The notes: generated by a model from the sequence alone, not told the origin. 64,000 nt of DNA from Ornithinicoccus kibberensis (GCF_006519705.1 NZ_VFXM01000002.1:1-64000); one strand, 5' to 3'. Numbered from the stretch's first letter, positions 8,549-16,873 are shown. A program made the numbers and translations.

Positions 8549-8925
8549 GGTGCAGGGATCGTGGTCCGCACGACCTTGTCGCGGCGTACCCCGGACAGGC
8601 CCAGGATGGTCATGGCCCGGTCCACCGCCCCGGCCGAGGCATCAGGAAGGACGGTGCGGCGCACGTAGGCGGTCATCTTCCGACGCCCGTACAGGCCTTC
8701 AGGGGTCAGCTTGCGCCAGCCGTGACGGTCGGTCCTCCAGGCGATGTCCCGCACGGCGTCCACGACCTGGGCGTCGGTGACCGTGCGCGCGGCCAGCACC
8801 CGGGTGGTGCACCTCCAGCTGCGGTAGGTCCGTGCGGCGATCTGGCAGCCCTGCTCGCGCAGGACCCGGCAGACCGACCCGGGCCGCGTGGCCCTGGGCC
8901 CTCATGGTGTCGATGAAGCCCATGA
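8549..8925 (-). pseudogene. IS3-family orfB, N-terminal fragment with frameshift
   Basis: It starts MGFIDTMRAQGHA, then loses frame. The expected VCRVLREQGCQIAARTYR is readable one base out of phase, which places an indel near 8875-8885. It continues as GWRKLTPEGLYGRRKMTAY and GVRRDKVVRTTIPAPDG, a typical OrfB N-terminal helix region ahead of the integrase core. It breaks at about 8548, where a foreign stretch begins whose translation includes RWRQENYFRYARTHL. That stretch may be a scrap of another transposase, but it is too short to place. Confidence 0.65.
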
Positions 8926-9237
8926 TCAGCGGTTGCGGGGGTCGAGCTCCCCCACGAAGAAACTCGTGGCCGCCTTCAGGATCGCCACGTCCTCGCGCAG
9001 CCGCCGGTTCTCGGCCTTGAGGCGCTTGATCTCCTCATGCTCGGCACTGGAGACGCCGGGACGTTCACCGGCGTCGACCTGGGCCTGGGTGACCCAGCGA
9101 CGCACCGACTCCCGCGCCACCCCCAGCTGGTTGGCGACCGCGGTCATCGCCTCGGTCACCGTGGCGTAGTCCTGCTGATGCTCCCTGAACAGACGCACCG
9201 CCCGGGCACGAAGCTCCGGATCGATCTTCCTCGGCAT
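8926..9237 (-). CDS. IS3-family OrfA
   Basis: 103 residues from MPRKIDPELRARAVRLFREH to ELDPRNR. The ribosome site GGAGGAG sits 6-9 bases upstream of this ATG, which favours it over an in-frame start at 9276. The fold is a helix-turn-helix (QLGVARESVRRWVTQAQ) followed by a leucine-zipper-like helix (EIKRLKAENRRLREDVAIL), as in IS3 OrfA proteins that bind terminal repeats. It looks intact, but its partner orfB is broken, so the element should be immobile. Confidence 0.72.
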   Translation of the reverse strand: MPRKIDPELRARAVRLFREHQQDYATVTEAMTAVANQLGVARESVRRWVTQAQVDAGERPGVSSAEHEEIKRLKAENRRLREDVAILKAATSFFVGELDPRNR

Positions 9238-9291
9238 GGTGCTTCTCCTCCTGTACTCAAACAGGAGCGGCATCAAACCCGGGGCGCTTCA

Positions 9292-9652
9292 ACGTCACCA
9301 ACATCGGCCTCGAGCAGATGGACGGCCCCGCGGTCGTGGCCGCCTACCAGGACCTGTACCAGGTCGAACGCTCCTTCCGGATGGTCAAGTCCGACCTGCG
9401 AGCCCGGCCGATCTTTCACCACCTGCGCGACTCGATCGAGGCGCAACTGACCATCGTCTTCGCCGCGCTGGCGATCTCCCGCGAGGCCCAGCAACGCACC
9501 GGAGCCTCGATCAAGAAGATCCTCAACACCCTCCGGCCGCTGCGCACCGCCACCATCACCGTCGGCGGCCACCAGATCACCGTCGACCCCCAGATCCCCG
9601 ACGAGGCGCGCGAACTCCTGAACTACCTCAACCCCGGGGTGCAACTAAAACG
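9292..9652 (+). pseudogene. IS1634/IS4-like transposase, C-terminal fragment
   Basis: The frame reads GPAVVAAYQDLYQVERSFRM, SDLRARPIFHHLRDSIEAQ and LTIVFAALAISREAQQRTG. This is the end of a DDE transposase of the IS1634 (IS1549-like) group, with the Y-x6-E-x3-R signature (YQDLYQVERSFR). It starts directly at the IS3 terminus (9291) without its own start codon and ends near NPGVQLKRHN, where ISL3-like sequence takes over. The N-terminal two thirds are absent from the window. Confidence 0.68.
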
Positions 9653-9654
9653 TC

Positions 9655-10167
9655 ACAACTCAGGCCCGGGACACCGCGCGCGGCTCGGCCCGACAGACCG
9701 TGATCACCCGCTCGACCAGCCGCGGCGTCACCCTCGCCCGCGGCGGGCAGCTGGTCGGTCTCCTCGGTGAACGACCGTCGTGGGCACAGCGCCTCGGTGC
9801 AGGCGTAGCGGCGCTTGCTCACGAGCACGTCGAGCCGCTGCCCGCCGCACGGCACGACCTTCACGCGCCGAGTGGGCCGGGCCTGGACCCGAGAGGACAG
9901 TACCCCGCAGGAGAGGGGCAGGCGCCCTCAGTCGTGGTCGTCTCGATCAGCACCTGCCGCGGCTGCTCATCGCCGACGGCAGGACTGGCCGAGAGGACTC
10001 GGTAGCCGGACAGGTTGAACAGGATCGACGCCGCATCGACGCCGAACGTAGGCTGGTGCACGCTCGCGGTCCTCGCTCATTGGATGCCAAGACAACACCA
10101 TGTTGGCGCAGGGCCGCGAGCCCTACTTCAGGGCCCCCCACCACGCGCAAAGTTGAAGAGCCGGACT
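9655..10167 (-). pseudogene. ISL3-family transposase, N-terminal fragment and element end
   Basis: On the - strand, from 10061, the frame reads MHQPTFGVDAASILFNLSGY, then IETTTTEGACPS. In a shifted frame it continues KVVPCGGQRLDVLVSKRRYA, CTEALCPRRSFTEETDQLP, and shifted again RARVTPRLVERVITVCRAEP. These are the N-terminal DNA-binding and zinc-binding segments of ISL3 transposases (the CTEALCPRR cysteines). Frameshifts lie near 9905-9920 and 9745. The sequence stops at about 9655. GGCTCTTCAACTTTGCGCGT on the - strand ending at 10166 looks like the ISL3 terminal repeat. The gene is dead. Confidence 0.68.
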
Positions 10168-10309
10168 AGTGCGCAGAATCGGCGGCCAGCAGCCACGAAC
10201 CCGCTCGTCACACGGGGTAGTGACAGTTCCGCCCCTGTGCACCGACCCCACACCGCCTGCGGGACCCGGCCCCCGTCACCCGGTTGATCACACTACACGG
10301 TCAGTACAT
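10168..10309. other. Intergenic segment after the IS debris
   Basis: About 140 bases between the ISL3 end and the end of the formyltransferase gene. I see no gene, convincing terminator hairpin or recognisable repeat. Confidence 0.4.
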
Positions 10310-11230
10310 TCAGGTCAACGTCTGTCGTGGCGACCGGATAACGTCGTGTGCGGGCTTTAGGACGCCGTCAACTAGGATCGTACGGATGAGCAAAGCTTCA
10401 CCAAGTCCACATAACACCTCGACGCCTTTCGAAGAAATGCGCCCGACGCGACCCGGCACGTGACCCTCAAAAATGGGCCCCGCGACCGGCTCGCACTCGA
10501 CCAACACAATTTTTGTGCCTTCCAAGAAGCAGAACGCGCCCGGGAATGGCGGTGCTACAGCGCGGACAAGACGATCGATTCGGGCTGATGAATCCCGCCA
10601 GTCGACTCGACTATCCGAGGGGTTTCGTGCGCACCCATACGTAGCGAGATCTTCGTTCTGCGGGATAGCAGTTGCAATAGCCTTGTCTAGGTGCGGAAGA
10701 ACCTCGTCAAGAAGATCTTTCAACACTTTCAGAGACTTAGAGTACAAAGTATTGATGTCGTCGCGGGGTCCAATCAGGATAGGACTGGAAGCGACGATAG
10801 GGCCCGAGTCCACCTCGTCCTGCAATATAAAAAGACTTATGGCCCACTCCGGTTCCCCATTGATTATCGCCCAGTGAAGAGGCGCGAAACCTCGGTAGCG
10901 GGGCAATGGCGCAAAGTGCGTCCCGAGAGAACCTTTGCTTACCGCGTTTCGGAGCTCCCTTGAAATCATACGACGATAGCCAAAACTCATCAAGTACTGA
11001 GAACTCGTTGTCCGCTGCCAAGCGTCCAAGGCATCTGCGGAATTGGAGATAATTGAAATCCCTAAACGCACACACAGACGCTTGATTCTGTCCCAGTCGC
11101 CGGGGTCTTCGTGGGCGTGCGGGCGGTCGAGTATCACGGTGTCGATGCGAAATTGACTATCAGCCACCGCCTTAAGTGCGCAGATGCCAACCGCGCCTCC
11201 GAGAAAGAGGGTCGCGCTAGGTTGCGACAT
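10310..11230 (-). CDS. Sugar N-formyltransferase-like protein (formyl_trans_N family)
   Basis: 306 residues from MSQPSATLFLGGAVGICALK. This ATG has GGAGA seven bases upstream; a longer reading would start inside the preceding gene. The motif THFAPLPRYRGFAPLHWAII, followed by EVDSGPIV, is that of 10-formyl-tetrahydrofolate-dependent formyltransferases (Fmt, ArnA, and sugar enzymes such as VioF or WlaRD). The catalytic His and Asp are present. The usual first Asn (N-x-H) is Gly here, which occurs in some subfamilies as I recall but should be checked. With an aminotransferase upstream, the likely acceptor is the 4-amino group of a UDP-4-amino-4,6-dideoxy sugar. It overlaps the phosphoglycosyl transferase gene by 14 bases. 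Confidence 0.75.
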   Translation of the reverse strand: MSQPSATLFLGGAVGICALKAVADSQFRIDTVILDRPHAHEDPGDWDRIKRLCVRLGISIISNSADALDAWQRTTSSQYLMSFGYRRMISRELRNAVSKGSLGTHFAPLPRYRGFAPLHWAIINGEPEWAISLFILQDEVDSGPIVASSPILIGPRDDINTLYSKSLKVLKDLLDEVLPHLDKAIATAIPQNEDLATYGCARNPSDSRVDWRDSSARIDRLVRAVAPPFPGAFCFLEGTKIVLVECEPVAGPIFEGHVPGRVGRISSKGVEVLCGLGEALLIRTILVDGVLKPAHDVIRSPRQTLT

Positions 11231-11882
11231 TCGAGTCTCCACGGGATGTCTGATGTACTCGAGCGATACCCACTGGGGTGACCAGCGACACAAACGTTCT
11301 CAATAGAATCCGCAGATCGAAAAGCACAGACACATTACGGGCGTAGAACACGTCATTACCCAACCGTTCCGACCAGGGGATGGAATTCCTGAAGTAGGCC
11401 TGGTTGTAGCCCGTGACTCCAGGCCGAACAGTCAATTTCTTACGCGTCAGGTCATCGTAGTACATGGCTTGCTCAATCAAATCCGGCCTTGGACCCACAA
11501 AACTCATGTCTCCCCGAAACACGTTAAAAACTTGCGGCAACTCATCAAGACTCGTCTTGCGCAAGAAGTTCCCTAGGTGTGTTACGCGAGGGTCGTTGGG
11601 TCCGCTGTATGTAGAACCATCGGGGTTGCGCAAATCCGGCGCGTCGACCTGCATCGTCCTCAGTTTAAACATGGTAAAGGGGGCTCCATGTAACCCGACA
11701 CGAGTGGCCTTGTGGAAGACGGGTCCACCATCCTTCAGCTTGATAGTCGGGGCCAGCAAACCGATGACGACCGCGCTGAAGGGGCTCAAAATCAAGGCCA
11801 ATCCGAGATCGCAAATACGCTTCCCCCGGCGGGCGTAGAAGCTTGATGCTCCAGAAAACGGCCTACCGGCGACACGGCCCAT
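11217..11882 (-). CDS. Small monotopic phosphoglycosyl transferase (PglC/WcaJ core)
   Basis: 221 residues from MGRVAGRPFSG, behind the strong ribosome site GGAAGGGAG and two bases after the stop of the GT4 gene. The N-terminus GKRICDLGLALILSPFSAVV is the re-entrant membrane helix. FHKATRVGLHGAPFTMFKLR, then DELPQVFNVFRGDMSFVGPR, give the catalytic Asp-Glu pair and the terminal PRP motif of the Bac_transf domain. The size equals that of PglC-like minimal enzymes without the N-terminal membrane domain of WbaP. It should transfer a phospho-sugar from a UDP-sugar to undecaprenyl phosphate, starting the lipid-linked oligosaccharide. Neighbours point to a bacillosamine-type donor. Confidence 0.87.
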   Translation of the reverse strand: MGRVAGRPFSGASSFYARRGKRICDLGLALILSPFSAVVIGLLAPTIKLKDGGPVFHKATRVGLHGAPFTMFKLRTMQVDAPDLRNPDGSTYSGPNDPRVTHLGNFLRKTSLDELPQVFNVFRGDMSFVGPRPDLIEQAMYYDDLTRKKLTVRPGVTGYNQAYFRNSIPWSERLGNDVFYARNVSVLFDLRILLRTFVSLVTPVGIARVHQTSRGDSNVAT

Positions 11883-11884
11883 TG

Positions 11885-13333
11885 TCACGGTTCTCCCTTC
11901 CTCTGCGAAGAAGCGGCGATCATTCGCGGTTGTGAGTGCATACTTGGAGGCGGGGTAGCACCCGTACCTGCGCCGCTCGAACGCCACGCATGTGCAATTA
12001 ACTGACCTGTCACGGCACGGACATCGAATAAGGCTCGGGCTCGCGTCCTGGCCGCTACACCGTGCGTCTGGACTAACTTCGGCGACGAGATGTAGACCTC
12101 CATTGCTTCCGTAAGTTTGGCGACGTCTTTGACGGGGACGACGATGCCACTCTCTCCGTCGACTATAACATCCCTGCATCCCGGCGCGTTCGACGTGATA
12201 ATCGCCCGCCCCATAGACATTGCCTCGAGCGTGCTTCTGGAAAGCCCCTCCCTGTGCGACGGGAGAATGAACACATGACTATTTGCCAGCGCGTCTCGTA
12301 CATCGCTCAGATGCCCACAGAGTTCCACCTCTGGGAGGCCGTCGACGAGCCCTGACAATTCAGCCTCGGTGATGCTGTCCGAGTGGCCGAGGTCGTGCCA
12401 TCCGACCAAGCGCAGGCGGAAATCGGCGCCGGACTGGTGCAACGACCTGGCAGCCCGGAGTAGTTCAACAAGCCCTTTGGATTTAAGGAATCGGCCCACG
12501 AATACGAAACTAATGGGTGGCGACTGAAGGGGCCACTGGGGATACGAATCGGTGTCTACGCCTGATCCGCGGACGATGTCAGTCAACGAATCTGGAGGAA
12601 TTAATCCCATCGAGTGGAAAAGGTCATTATCATCAGAGTTTTGAAATATGATGCGATGAAAACTGGGTAGCGCACGGCGATACAAATGTCTCTGTAGCGA
12701 CGGCACGATCCCTCTGCTATTCGCATTGAAGCCGATGCCTAGGCCCGTGATGACGGCAACGCCGTGGGGCGATGTACGCAACATCCGGAGTGCCAGCCCC
12801 CCATACATGACTGGCTTGGGGCCAAAGCAGTATACGATGTCAGCGGATTCTTGCATCAAAATCCGCGAAAGCATAACCACGGATAGAACCTCCTTGAGCG
12901 GGTTTGTGCTCCGCCGGCTGAGGAAAAACCTTCTTGGCCGAATGCCCTTGCGTTTAAGGAGGCGGCGTTGCGATTGAGTGAAGCGCGGTGCGGCGACTGT
13001 TATCGTGTGTCCTTCGGCGATCAACTCATCTAAGAAGTGTGATCGAAAGGTGAAAATAGCTCTCTCGTGCGCCTCGATCGCGAGCGTCTTGGGGCGTCCG
13101 GTTGGCCCCTGGGGCGGGAGTGCGTGACCCCGTGATCGTGGGCAGCGTGCGCGTTCTCTTGGTTTCCGCTGGAACCGTAGTGGGGCGGGCATTTCGGCAA
13201 CTCTTCCTGATCCTGGTGTGGAGGTTCGTTGTCCCGGTGCTTCCTGCGTCCGCAGACCGACCTTGTTTGTCCTTGGGTGGGTGGTTCGGGTGGGCGGCGA
13301 GAGTTGGGCCCGTGCTCCCTCGCGGGCTCTCAC
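11885..13333 (-). CDS. Glycosyltransferase family 4, PglA-like, with abnormal N-terminus
   Basis: The body from about 13072 down is a good GT4: FTFRSHFLDELIAEGHTITV at its start, CFGPKPVMYGGLALRML in the first domain (PglA-type Glyco_trans_4_2), and FILPSHREGLSRSTLEAMSM with the E-x7-E motif. The PglA family adds the second sugar to undecaprenyl-PP-bacillosamine, which fits the PglC-like gene downstream. The first 85 or so residues are Arg/Pro-rich with no resemblance to a GT, and the roughly 250 bases coding them (13080-13333) are GC-rich, unlike the rest of the gene. The first beta-strand expected before FTFRSH is not visible. The GTG at 13333 overlaps the preceding stop (GTGA), so coupling is kept, but the 5' end may have been replaced by recombination. 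Confidence 0.7.
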   Translation of the reverse strand: MRAREGARAQLSPPTRTTHPRTNKVGLRTQEAPGQRTSTPGSGRVAEMPAPLRFQRKPRERARCPRSRGHALPPQGPTGRPKTLAIEAHERAIFTFRSHFLDELIAEGHTITVAAPRFTQSQRRLLKRKGIRPRRFFLSRRSTNPLKEVLSVVMLSRILMQESADIVYCFGPKPVMYGGLALRMLRTSPHGVAVITGLGIGFNANSRGIVPSLQRHLYRRALPSFHRIIFQNSDDNDLFHSMGLIPPDSLTDIVRGSGVDTDSYPQWPLQSPPISFVFVGRFLKSKGLVELLRAARSLHQSGADFRLRLVGWHDLGHSDSITEAELSGLVDGLPEVELCGHLSDVRDALANSHVFILPSHREGLSRSTLEAMSMGRAIITSNAPGCRDVIVDGESGIVVPVKDVAKLTEAMEVYISSPKLVQTHGVAARTRARALFDVRAVTGQLIAHAWRSSGAGTGATPPPSMHSQPRMIAASSQRKGEP

Positions 13334-14526
13334 GGCATGACTAGACGAGAGTAGCGATCAATGACATACTCCGCCTGTTCATCCGTCATGCTTGTGAATA
13401 GAGGGAGCGTGACTTCGCTTCGGTAGTAGTCCATGGCGTTGGGTGTGGAGGCGATCGTGTGTCCATGTCGCTGGTATGCAGTCATTAAAGGGAGGGGTTT
13501 ATAATGCACGTTGGCGGCGATCCCTTGGGTGCCCAGATCCCCGATTATCTTGTCGCGCTCATCGGTGCGATGAGATGGCAAGCGCGTTATGCAAAGATGC
13601 GCGCTCGACTTCATGCCAGGTCCATCATGTGGCATAAATTCGACGTTCGGCGACGCCGATGTGTAGATCGAAATAAGTTCGTGTCTACGTCGAAGTGACG
13701 CGTCGTATCGGCTGAGCTGCGATAGTCCGAGCGCTGCTAACGTATCTGGCATGTTCAGTTTGTAGCCGAGTTCCACGACGTCATAATCCCAGGCTCCTGC
13801 CCGTGACTTCGCCAGAGCATCCTTGCTCTGCCCGTGGAGCGCTAGCCGCCTGATCTTGGCTGCCATGGCTGCTTGTTCTGCTGGAAGATCGCTCCTCCAG
13901 GTCAATGCGCCGCCTTCGGCAGTGGTGAGATTTTTTACGGCGTGAAACGAGAACGCCGTGAAGTCGCCCAGGGATCCTGAGTTCTGGTGGTTGCGGACTG
14001 CCCCCAGAGAGTGGGCAGCGTCGGTGATCACTGCCGGCCGCCCCAGGGCCGCCTGCATGTCCGACGCGGGGGTAAACTTAGTTGTGGCGAGGGCGTCGCG
14101 TAGCCGGTCGGACGGGTAGGGGACGCCGCCAATGTCTACTGTGATGACGGCCTTAGTGCGCGGTGTTAGGGCGGTCAAAAAATCGTCAATGCTGGGGGTG
14201 GGGGATCCAGCTGCGCTATCCACAAGAATTATATTGGCAGCGACGTGGTCGACCACGGCTGCCGATGCGCTGTAGGTGTAGGCAGGGACGAGTACATCAT
14301 CGCCGTCGCCTATGTCAAGAATTCTTAGGGCGATCTCTAGCGCTGCGGTACAGGAGTTCAGAACGACCGTCTCAGTGGTTCCGCAGCGGCTAGAGATCGC
14401 TTCCTCAAGTCGTTGCGCCACAGGTCCAGTCGTGATCCACCCCGACCGTAGTACGTCGGTCACGGCCCTAATGTCGTCTTCTGATATGTCTGGGGGAGAG
14501 AATGGGACTAAGAGTGGATTAGCCAC
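13330..14526 (-). CDS. DegT/DnrJ/EryC1/StrS aminotransferase (sugar 4-aminotransferase)
   Basis: 398 residues. PLP-fold markers: TGPVAQRLEE near the start (substrate loop), DAAHSLGA (169-176) holding the Asp to the pyridine nitrogen, and AFSFHAVKNLTTAEGGAL with the Schiff-base Lys at 198. These enzymes transfer an amino group from glutamate to a keto-sugar nucleotide. After a PglF/CapD dehydratase the product would be a UDP-4-amino-4,6-dideoxy-HexNAc (PglE reaction). The gene lies 121 bases downstream of the dehydratase and overlaps the next gene by 4 bases. Base composition is between the low-GC cassette and the core genome. Confidence 0.87.
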   Translation of the reverse strand: MANPLLVPFSPPDISEDDIRAVTDVLRSGWITTGPVAQRLEEAISSRCGTTETVVLNSCTAALEIALRILDIGDGDDVLVPAYTYSASAAVVDHVAANIILVDSAAGSPTPSIDDFLTALTPRTKAVITVDIGGVPYPSDRLRDALATTKFTPASDMQAALGRPAVITDAAHSLGAVRNHQNSGSLGDFTAFSFHAVKNLTTAEGGALTWRSDLPAEQAAMAAKIRRLALHGQSKDALAKSRAGAWDYDVVELGYKLNMPDTLAALGLSQLSRYDASLRRRHELISIYTSASPNVEFMPHDGPGMKSSAHLCITRLPSHRTDERDKIIGDLGTQGIAANVHYKPLPLMTAYQRHGHTIASTPNAMDYYRSEVTLPLFTSMTDEQAEYVIDRYSRLVMP

Positions 14527-14647
14527 CTGAGCTCCTTGTGGCGTGAGGTGCGCGGCGCATGAGCATTCGTGGGCCTTAGTCTAGCGGGCAACGAGTGGGT
14601 CGCGCCCCTGGTGCCTAATGTCTCCAGGGGTGTCCCCGTGAAGGGGA

Positions 14648-16423
14648 TCAGGACCGCGCTCCCCAGTTCAGGTCTTCGGTTAGGCATGTGGGGGGCAGAC
14701 TTGGCACGTCCACGGCCGTCATGAGGGGGTGGTCGGTTGGGAGGTGTTCTTCACCGAGCGTGAAAAGCACCTCGGTCAATTTTTCCCCAGGGCGAAGCCC
14801 CGTAAATTGTATGTCCAGGTTGCGCCCGGATAGGGATATCAGTTCCCGCGCAACGTCAACGATCTTCACCGGCGTGCCCATGTCCAAGACCATCACTTGT
14901 CCGTCACGGCCGATGGCTCCCGCCTGCAGGACAAGCTGGCACGCCTCGGGGATGAGCATGAAGTAGCGCTGGACGTCGGGGTGGGTGACGGTGATAGGTC
15001 CCCCCCGGCGGATCTGCTCGGTAAACGCGGGAATAACGGACCCGCGGGAGCCGAGGACGTTGCCAAAGCGCACCGAGACGTAACGGCCCGGCTGTGTCTT
15101 TGCGTAGTGCGCGGTCAGGCGTTCCGCCATCCGCTTCGAGTAGCCAAGAACGGACGTGGGGCTGGCCGCCTTGTCCGTGGAGATGTTGACGAACGTGCCG
15201 ACGCCTGCAGCCGCTGCGGCCTGGAGGACGTTGTGGGTGCCGAGGACATTGGTCTGCCAGGCCTCCTGCGGGTAGCGCTCAAGCAGGCTGAGGTGCTTCA
15301 GCGCTGCGGCGTGAAAGACGACGTCCGGGCGTATCTCGGCGAACGCCTCCTGCAAGCGGGCCTCGTCTCGGATGTCGGCGAGGAGCAGGTCCTCACCCTC
15401 GAGCAGTCCACGCCCGGTCATCGACAGCTGGACGGCGTGGAGTGCGGACTCGTCACGGTCCAGCATGACCAGGCGTGCGGGGTTGAACCGCTGAATCTGG
15501 CGGCAGAGCTCCGAACCGATTGAACCTCCGGCCCCGGTGACGAGAACGACCTTGCCGGTGAGGTGCTCGGCAATGGCCTCCTGGTCGAGCTCGACGGCGC
15601 GCCGGCCGAGGAGGTCCTCGAGGTTGATGTCGCGCAGATCGGTGGCTTGGGGGTCGGACGCCCGCAGCCACTGCTCGATCGGGGGGAGGGTCTTGACCTG
15701 GAGGCCGGCCTCGCGGGCCTGCTCCTGGATCTCCCGCAGAAGGTCAGAGTCGGCCCGGGGGATGGCCACGGCAAGATACTTCGCCTGCGTCCGATCGGCC
15801 ACGGCGGCCAGGTCGCCGCGGGTGCCCATGACGGGGATGCCCTCGATCTTGAGGCGACGCTTGGAGCGGTCATCGTCCAGGAGCCCGACCGGCGCGAACT
15901 CGGAACGGTCGTCGTGCAGCATGTTGCTGATAAGGCGACGACCGGCCAGGCCCGCCCCCAGGACGATGACACGCTCACCGTCCGGGTTCTGCGCCACCTG
16001 ACGCGAGCGGTAGGTGCGCACGGTGAAGCGGACCGCGAGCATCAGCACGATCGCCAATGCCGGAGCCAGCACCGCGACGGACCGGGGGAGGAAGACCTCC
16101 GGCGTCGCCCAAGCGATTGCGATGATGGCCAGCCCAGTGATGAGAGCAGTTTTGACGACAGAGGTGACCTCATCGAAGCTCCCGCGCATGTGTCGGACCA
16201 TGTATGGGCCTGTCGTGAGGCCGATGGCTCCGTGCAGGACGGCCGCCAGACCCGCGACGATCCAGGGGGAGGCCTGGGTGAGCAGGTCCGGGTCGAGACT
16301 GAGCCGCGTCCAGAGAGCCAGGAGCACGGCGATGGCCCACGAGGCGCCGTCGGTGAGCACCCACAGGGCTCGGACCATCAGCTCACGGCCTGATCGTGGA
16401 TCGATCGGCTGCTCCTGGGACAC
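14648..16423 (-). CDS. Membrane-bound UDP-sugar 4,6-dehydratase (CapD/PglF/WbpM family)
   Basis: 591 residues, the full length of the two-domain family. Four N-terminal membrane spans (about 17-135) are followed by a degenerate nucleotide-binding fold (IVLGAGLAGRR, 153-163), then the extended SDR domain with the NAD loop TGAGGSIGSE (296-305). The active-site segment is ISTDKAASPTSVLGYSKR (414-431). As in WbpM and PglF, the usual Tyr of the SDR triad is replaced in a T-D-K context. It should convert UDP-GlcNAc to the 4-keto-6-deoxy sugar at the membrane. It is the first gene of the - strand operon. Most of it is GC-rich like the core genome, whereas its last 300 bases are richer in A/T, so the import breakpoint may lie inside the gene. 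Confidence 0.85.
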   Translation of the reverse strand: MSQEQPIDPRSGRELMVRALWVLTDGASWAIAVLLALWTRLSLDPDLLTQASPWIVAGLAAVLHGAIGLTTGPYMVRHMRGSFDEVTSVVKTALITGLAIIAIAWATPEVFLPRSVAVLAPALAIVLMLAVRFTVRTYRSRQVAQNPDGERVIVLGAGLAGRRLISNMLHDDRSEFAPVGLLDDDRSKRRLKIEGIPVMGTRGDLAAVADRTQAKYLAVAIPRADSDLLREIQEQAREAGLQVKTLPPIEQWLRASDPQATDLRDINLEDLLGRRAVELDQEAIAEHLTGKVVLVTGAGGSIGSELCRQIQRFNPARLVMLDRDESALHAVQLSMTGRGLLEGEDLLLADIRDEARLQEAFAEIRPDVVFHAAALKHLSLLERYPQEAWQTNVLGTHNVLQAAAAAGVGTFVNISTDKAASPTSVLGYSKRMAERLTAHYAKTQPGRYVSVRFGNVLGSRGSVIPAFTEQIRRGGPITVTHPDVQRYFMLIPEACQLVLQAGAIGRDGQVMVLDMGTPVKIVDVARELISLSGRNLDIQFTGLRPGEKLTEVLFTLGEEHLPTDHPLMTAVDVPSLPPTCLTEDLNWGARS

Positions 16424-16588
16424 GACGCATTACCCCTCTGCGACATAAGGGACGGGACCAGCCAATACTGCCGCAGGTTGACGACGTACGCAATGTGACG
16501 GCGGAGACTAACGGTGCGCCGGGCAATTTGTGGGGAGGTTGTGAGGGCGTGTCGGGCACCGCTGGGCGGTGTGTGCCCGCCGGTCAAC

Positions 16589-16873
16589 TCACTTGTTGGT
16601 CTCGTCCGCCAGCTGTTTGGAGCTCTTGCCCTGACCCTTGGCCACGACCTTGGTGGTCTGCCGGTTGGCCAGCATGCGCACCATCCCGACGACCGCACCG
16701 GAGAGCACCGCGAAGGCGATGGCCTCCTTGATGTCGATGTCCGGGTCCTCCGGGTTGCTGGGGGAGTCCTTGCCGGTGACGAACTTCCAGGTGCCGTCGG
16801 TCATCTTGCGGGCGACGACGCTGGCGCCGATCGCGGCGGCGGTGGTGGCGAGCTTGGCGACGAGGTTACCCAT
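16589..16873 (-). CDS. DUF4235 family small membrane protein
   Basis: 94 residues: a hydrophobic N-terminal helix (NLVAKLATTAAAIGASVVAR), the conserved W-K-F-V-T-G segment, an acidic linker, then a second hydrophobic helix (EAIAFAVLSGAVVGMVRMLA) and a basic tail. This layout is that of DUF4235, found throughout Actinobacteria; its function is unknown. It is transcribed away from the TPP riboswitch that starts about 45 bases from its start codon, so a divergent promoter lies in 16874-16916. Confidence 0.82.
   Translation of the reverse strand: MGNLVAKLATTAAAIGASVVARKMTDGTWKFVTGKDSPSNPEDPDIDIKEAIAFAVLSGAVVGMVRMLANRQTTKVVAKGQGKSSKQLADETNK

Larger units (their letters stand above)
6761..9291 (-). 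mobile_element. IS3-family element, interrupted and decayed
   Basis: The imperfect terminal inverted repeats are TGAAGCGCCCCAGGTTC at 6761-6777 and its counterpart AAACCCGGGGCGCTTCA at 9275-9291. Inside, on the - strand, are orfA (8926-9237), the N-terminal part of orfB (about 8549-8925) and, after a 1.5 kb foreign insert (about 7019-8545), the C-terminal part of orfB. orfB also carries frameshifts. No convincing target duplication flanks the ends. On the right it sits directly against a truncated IS1634-like transposase, which it probably entered. Confidence 0.75.
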
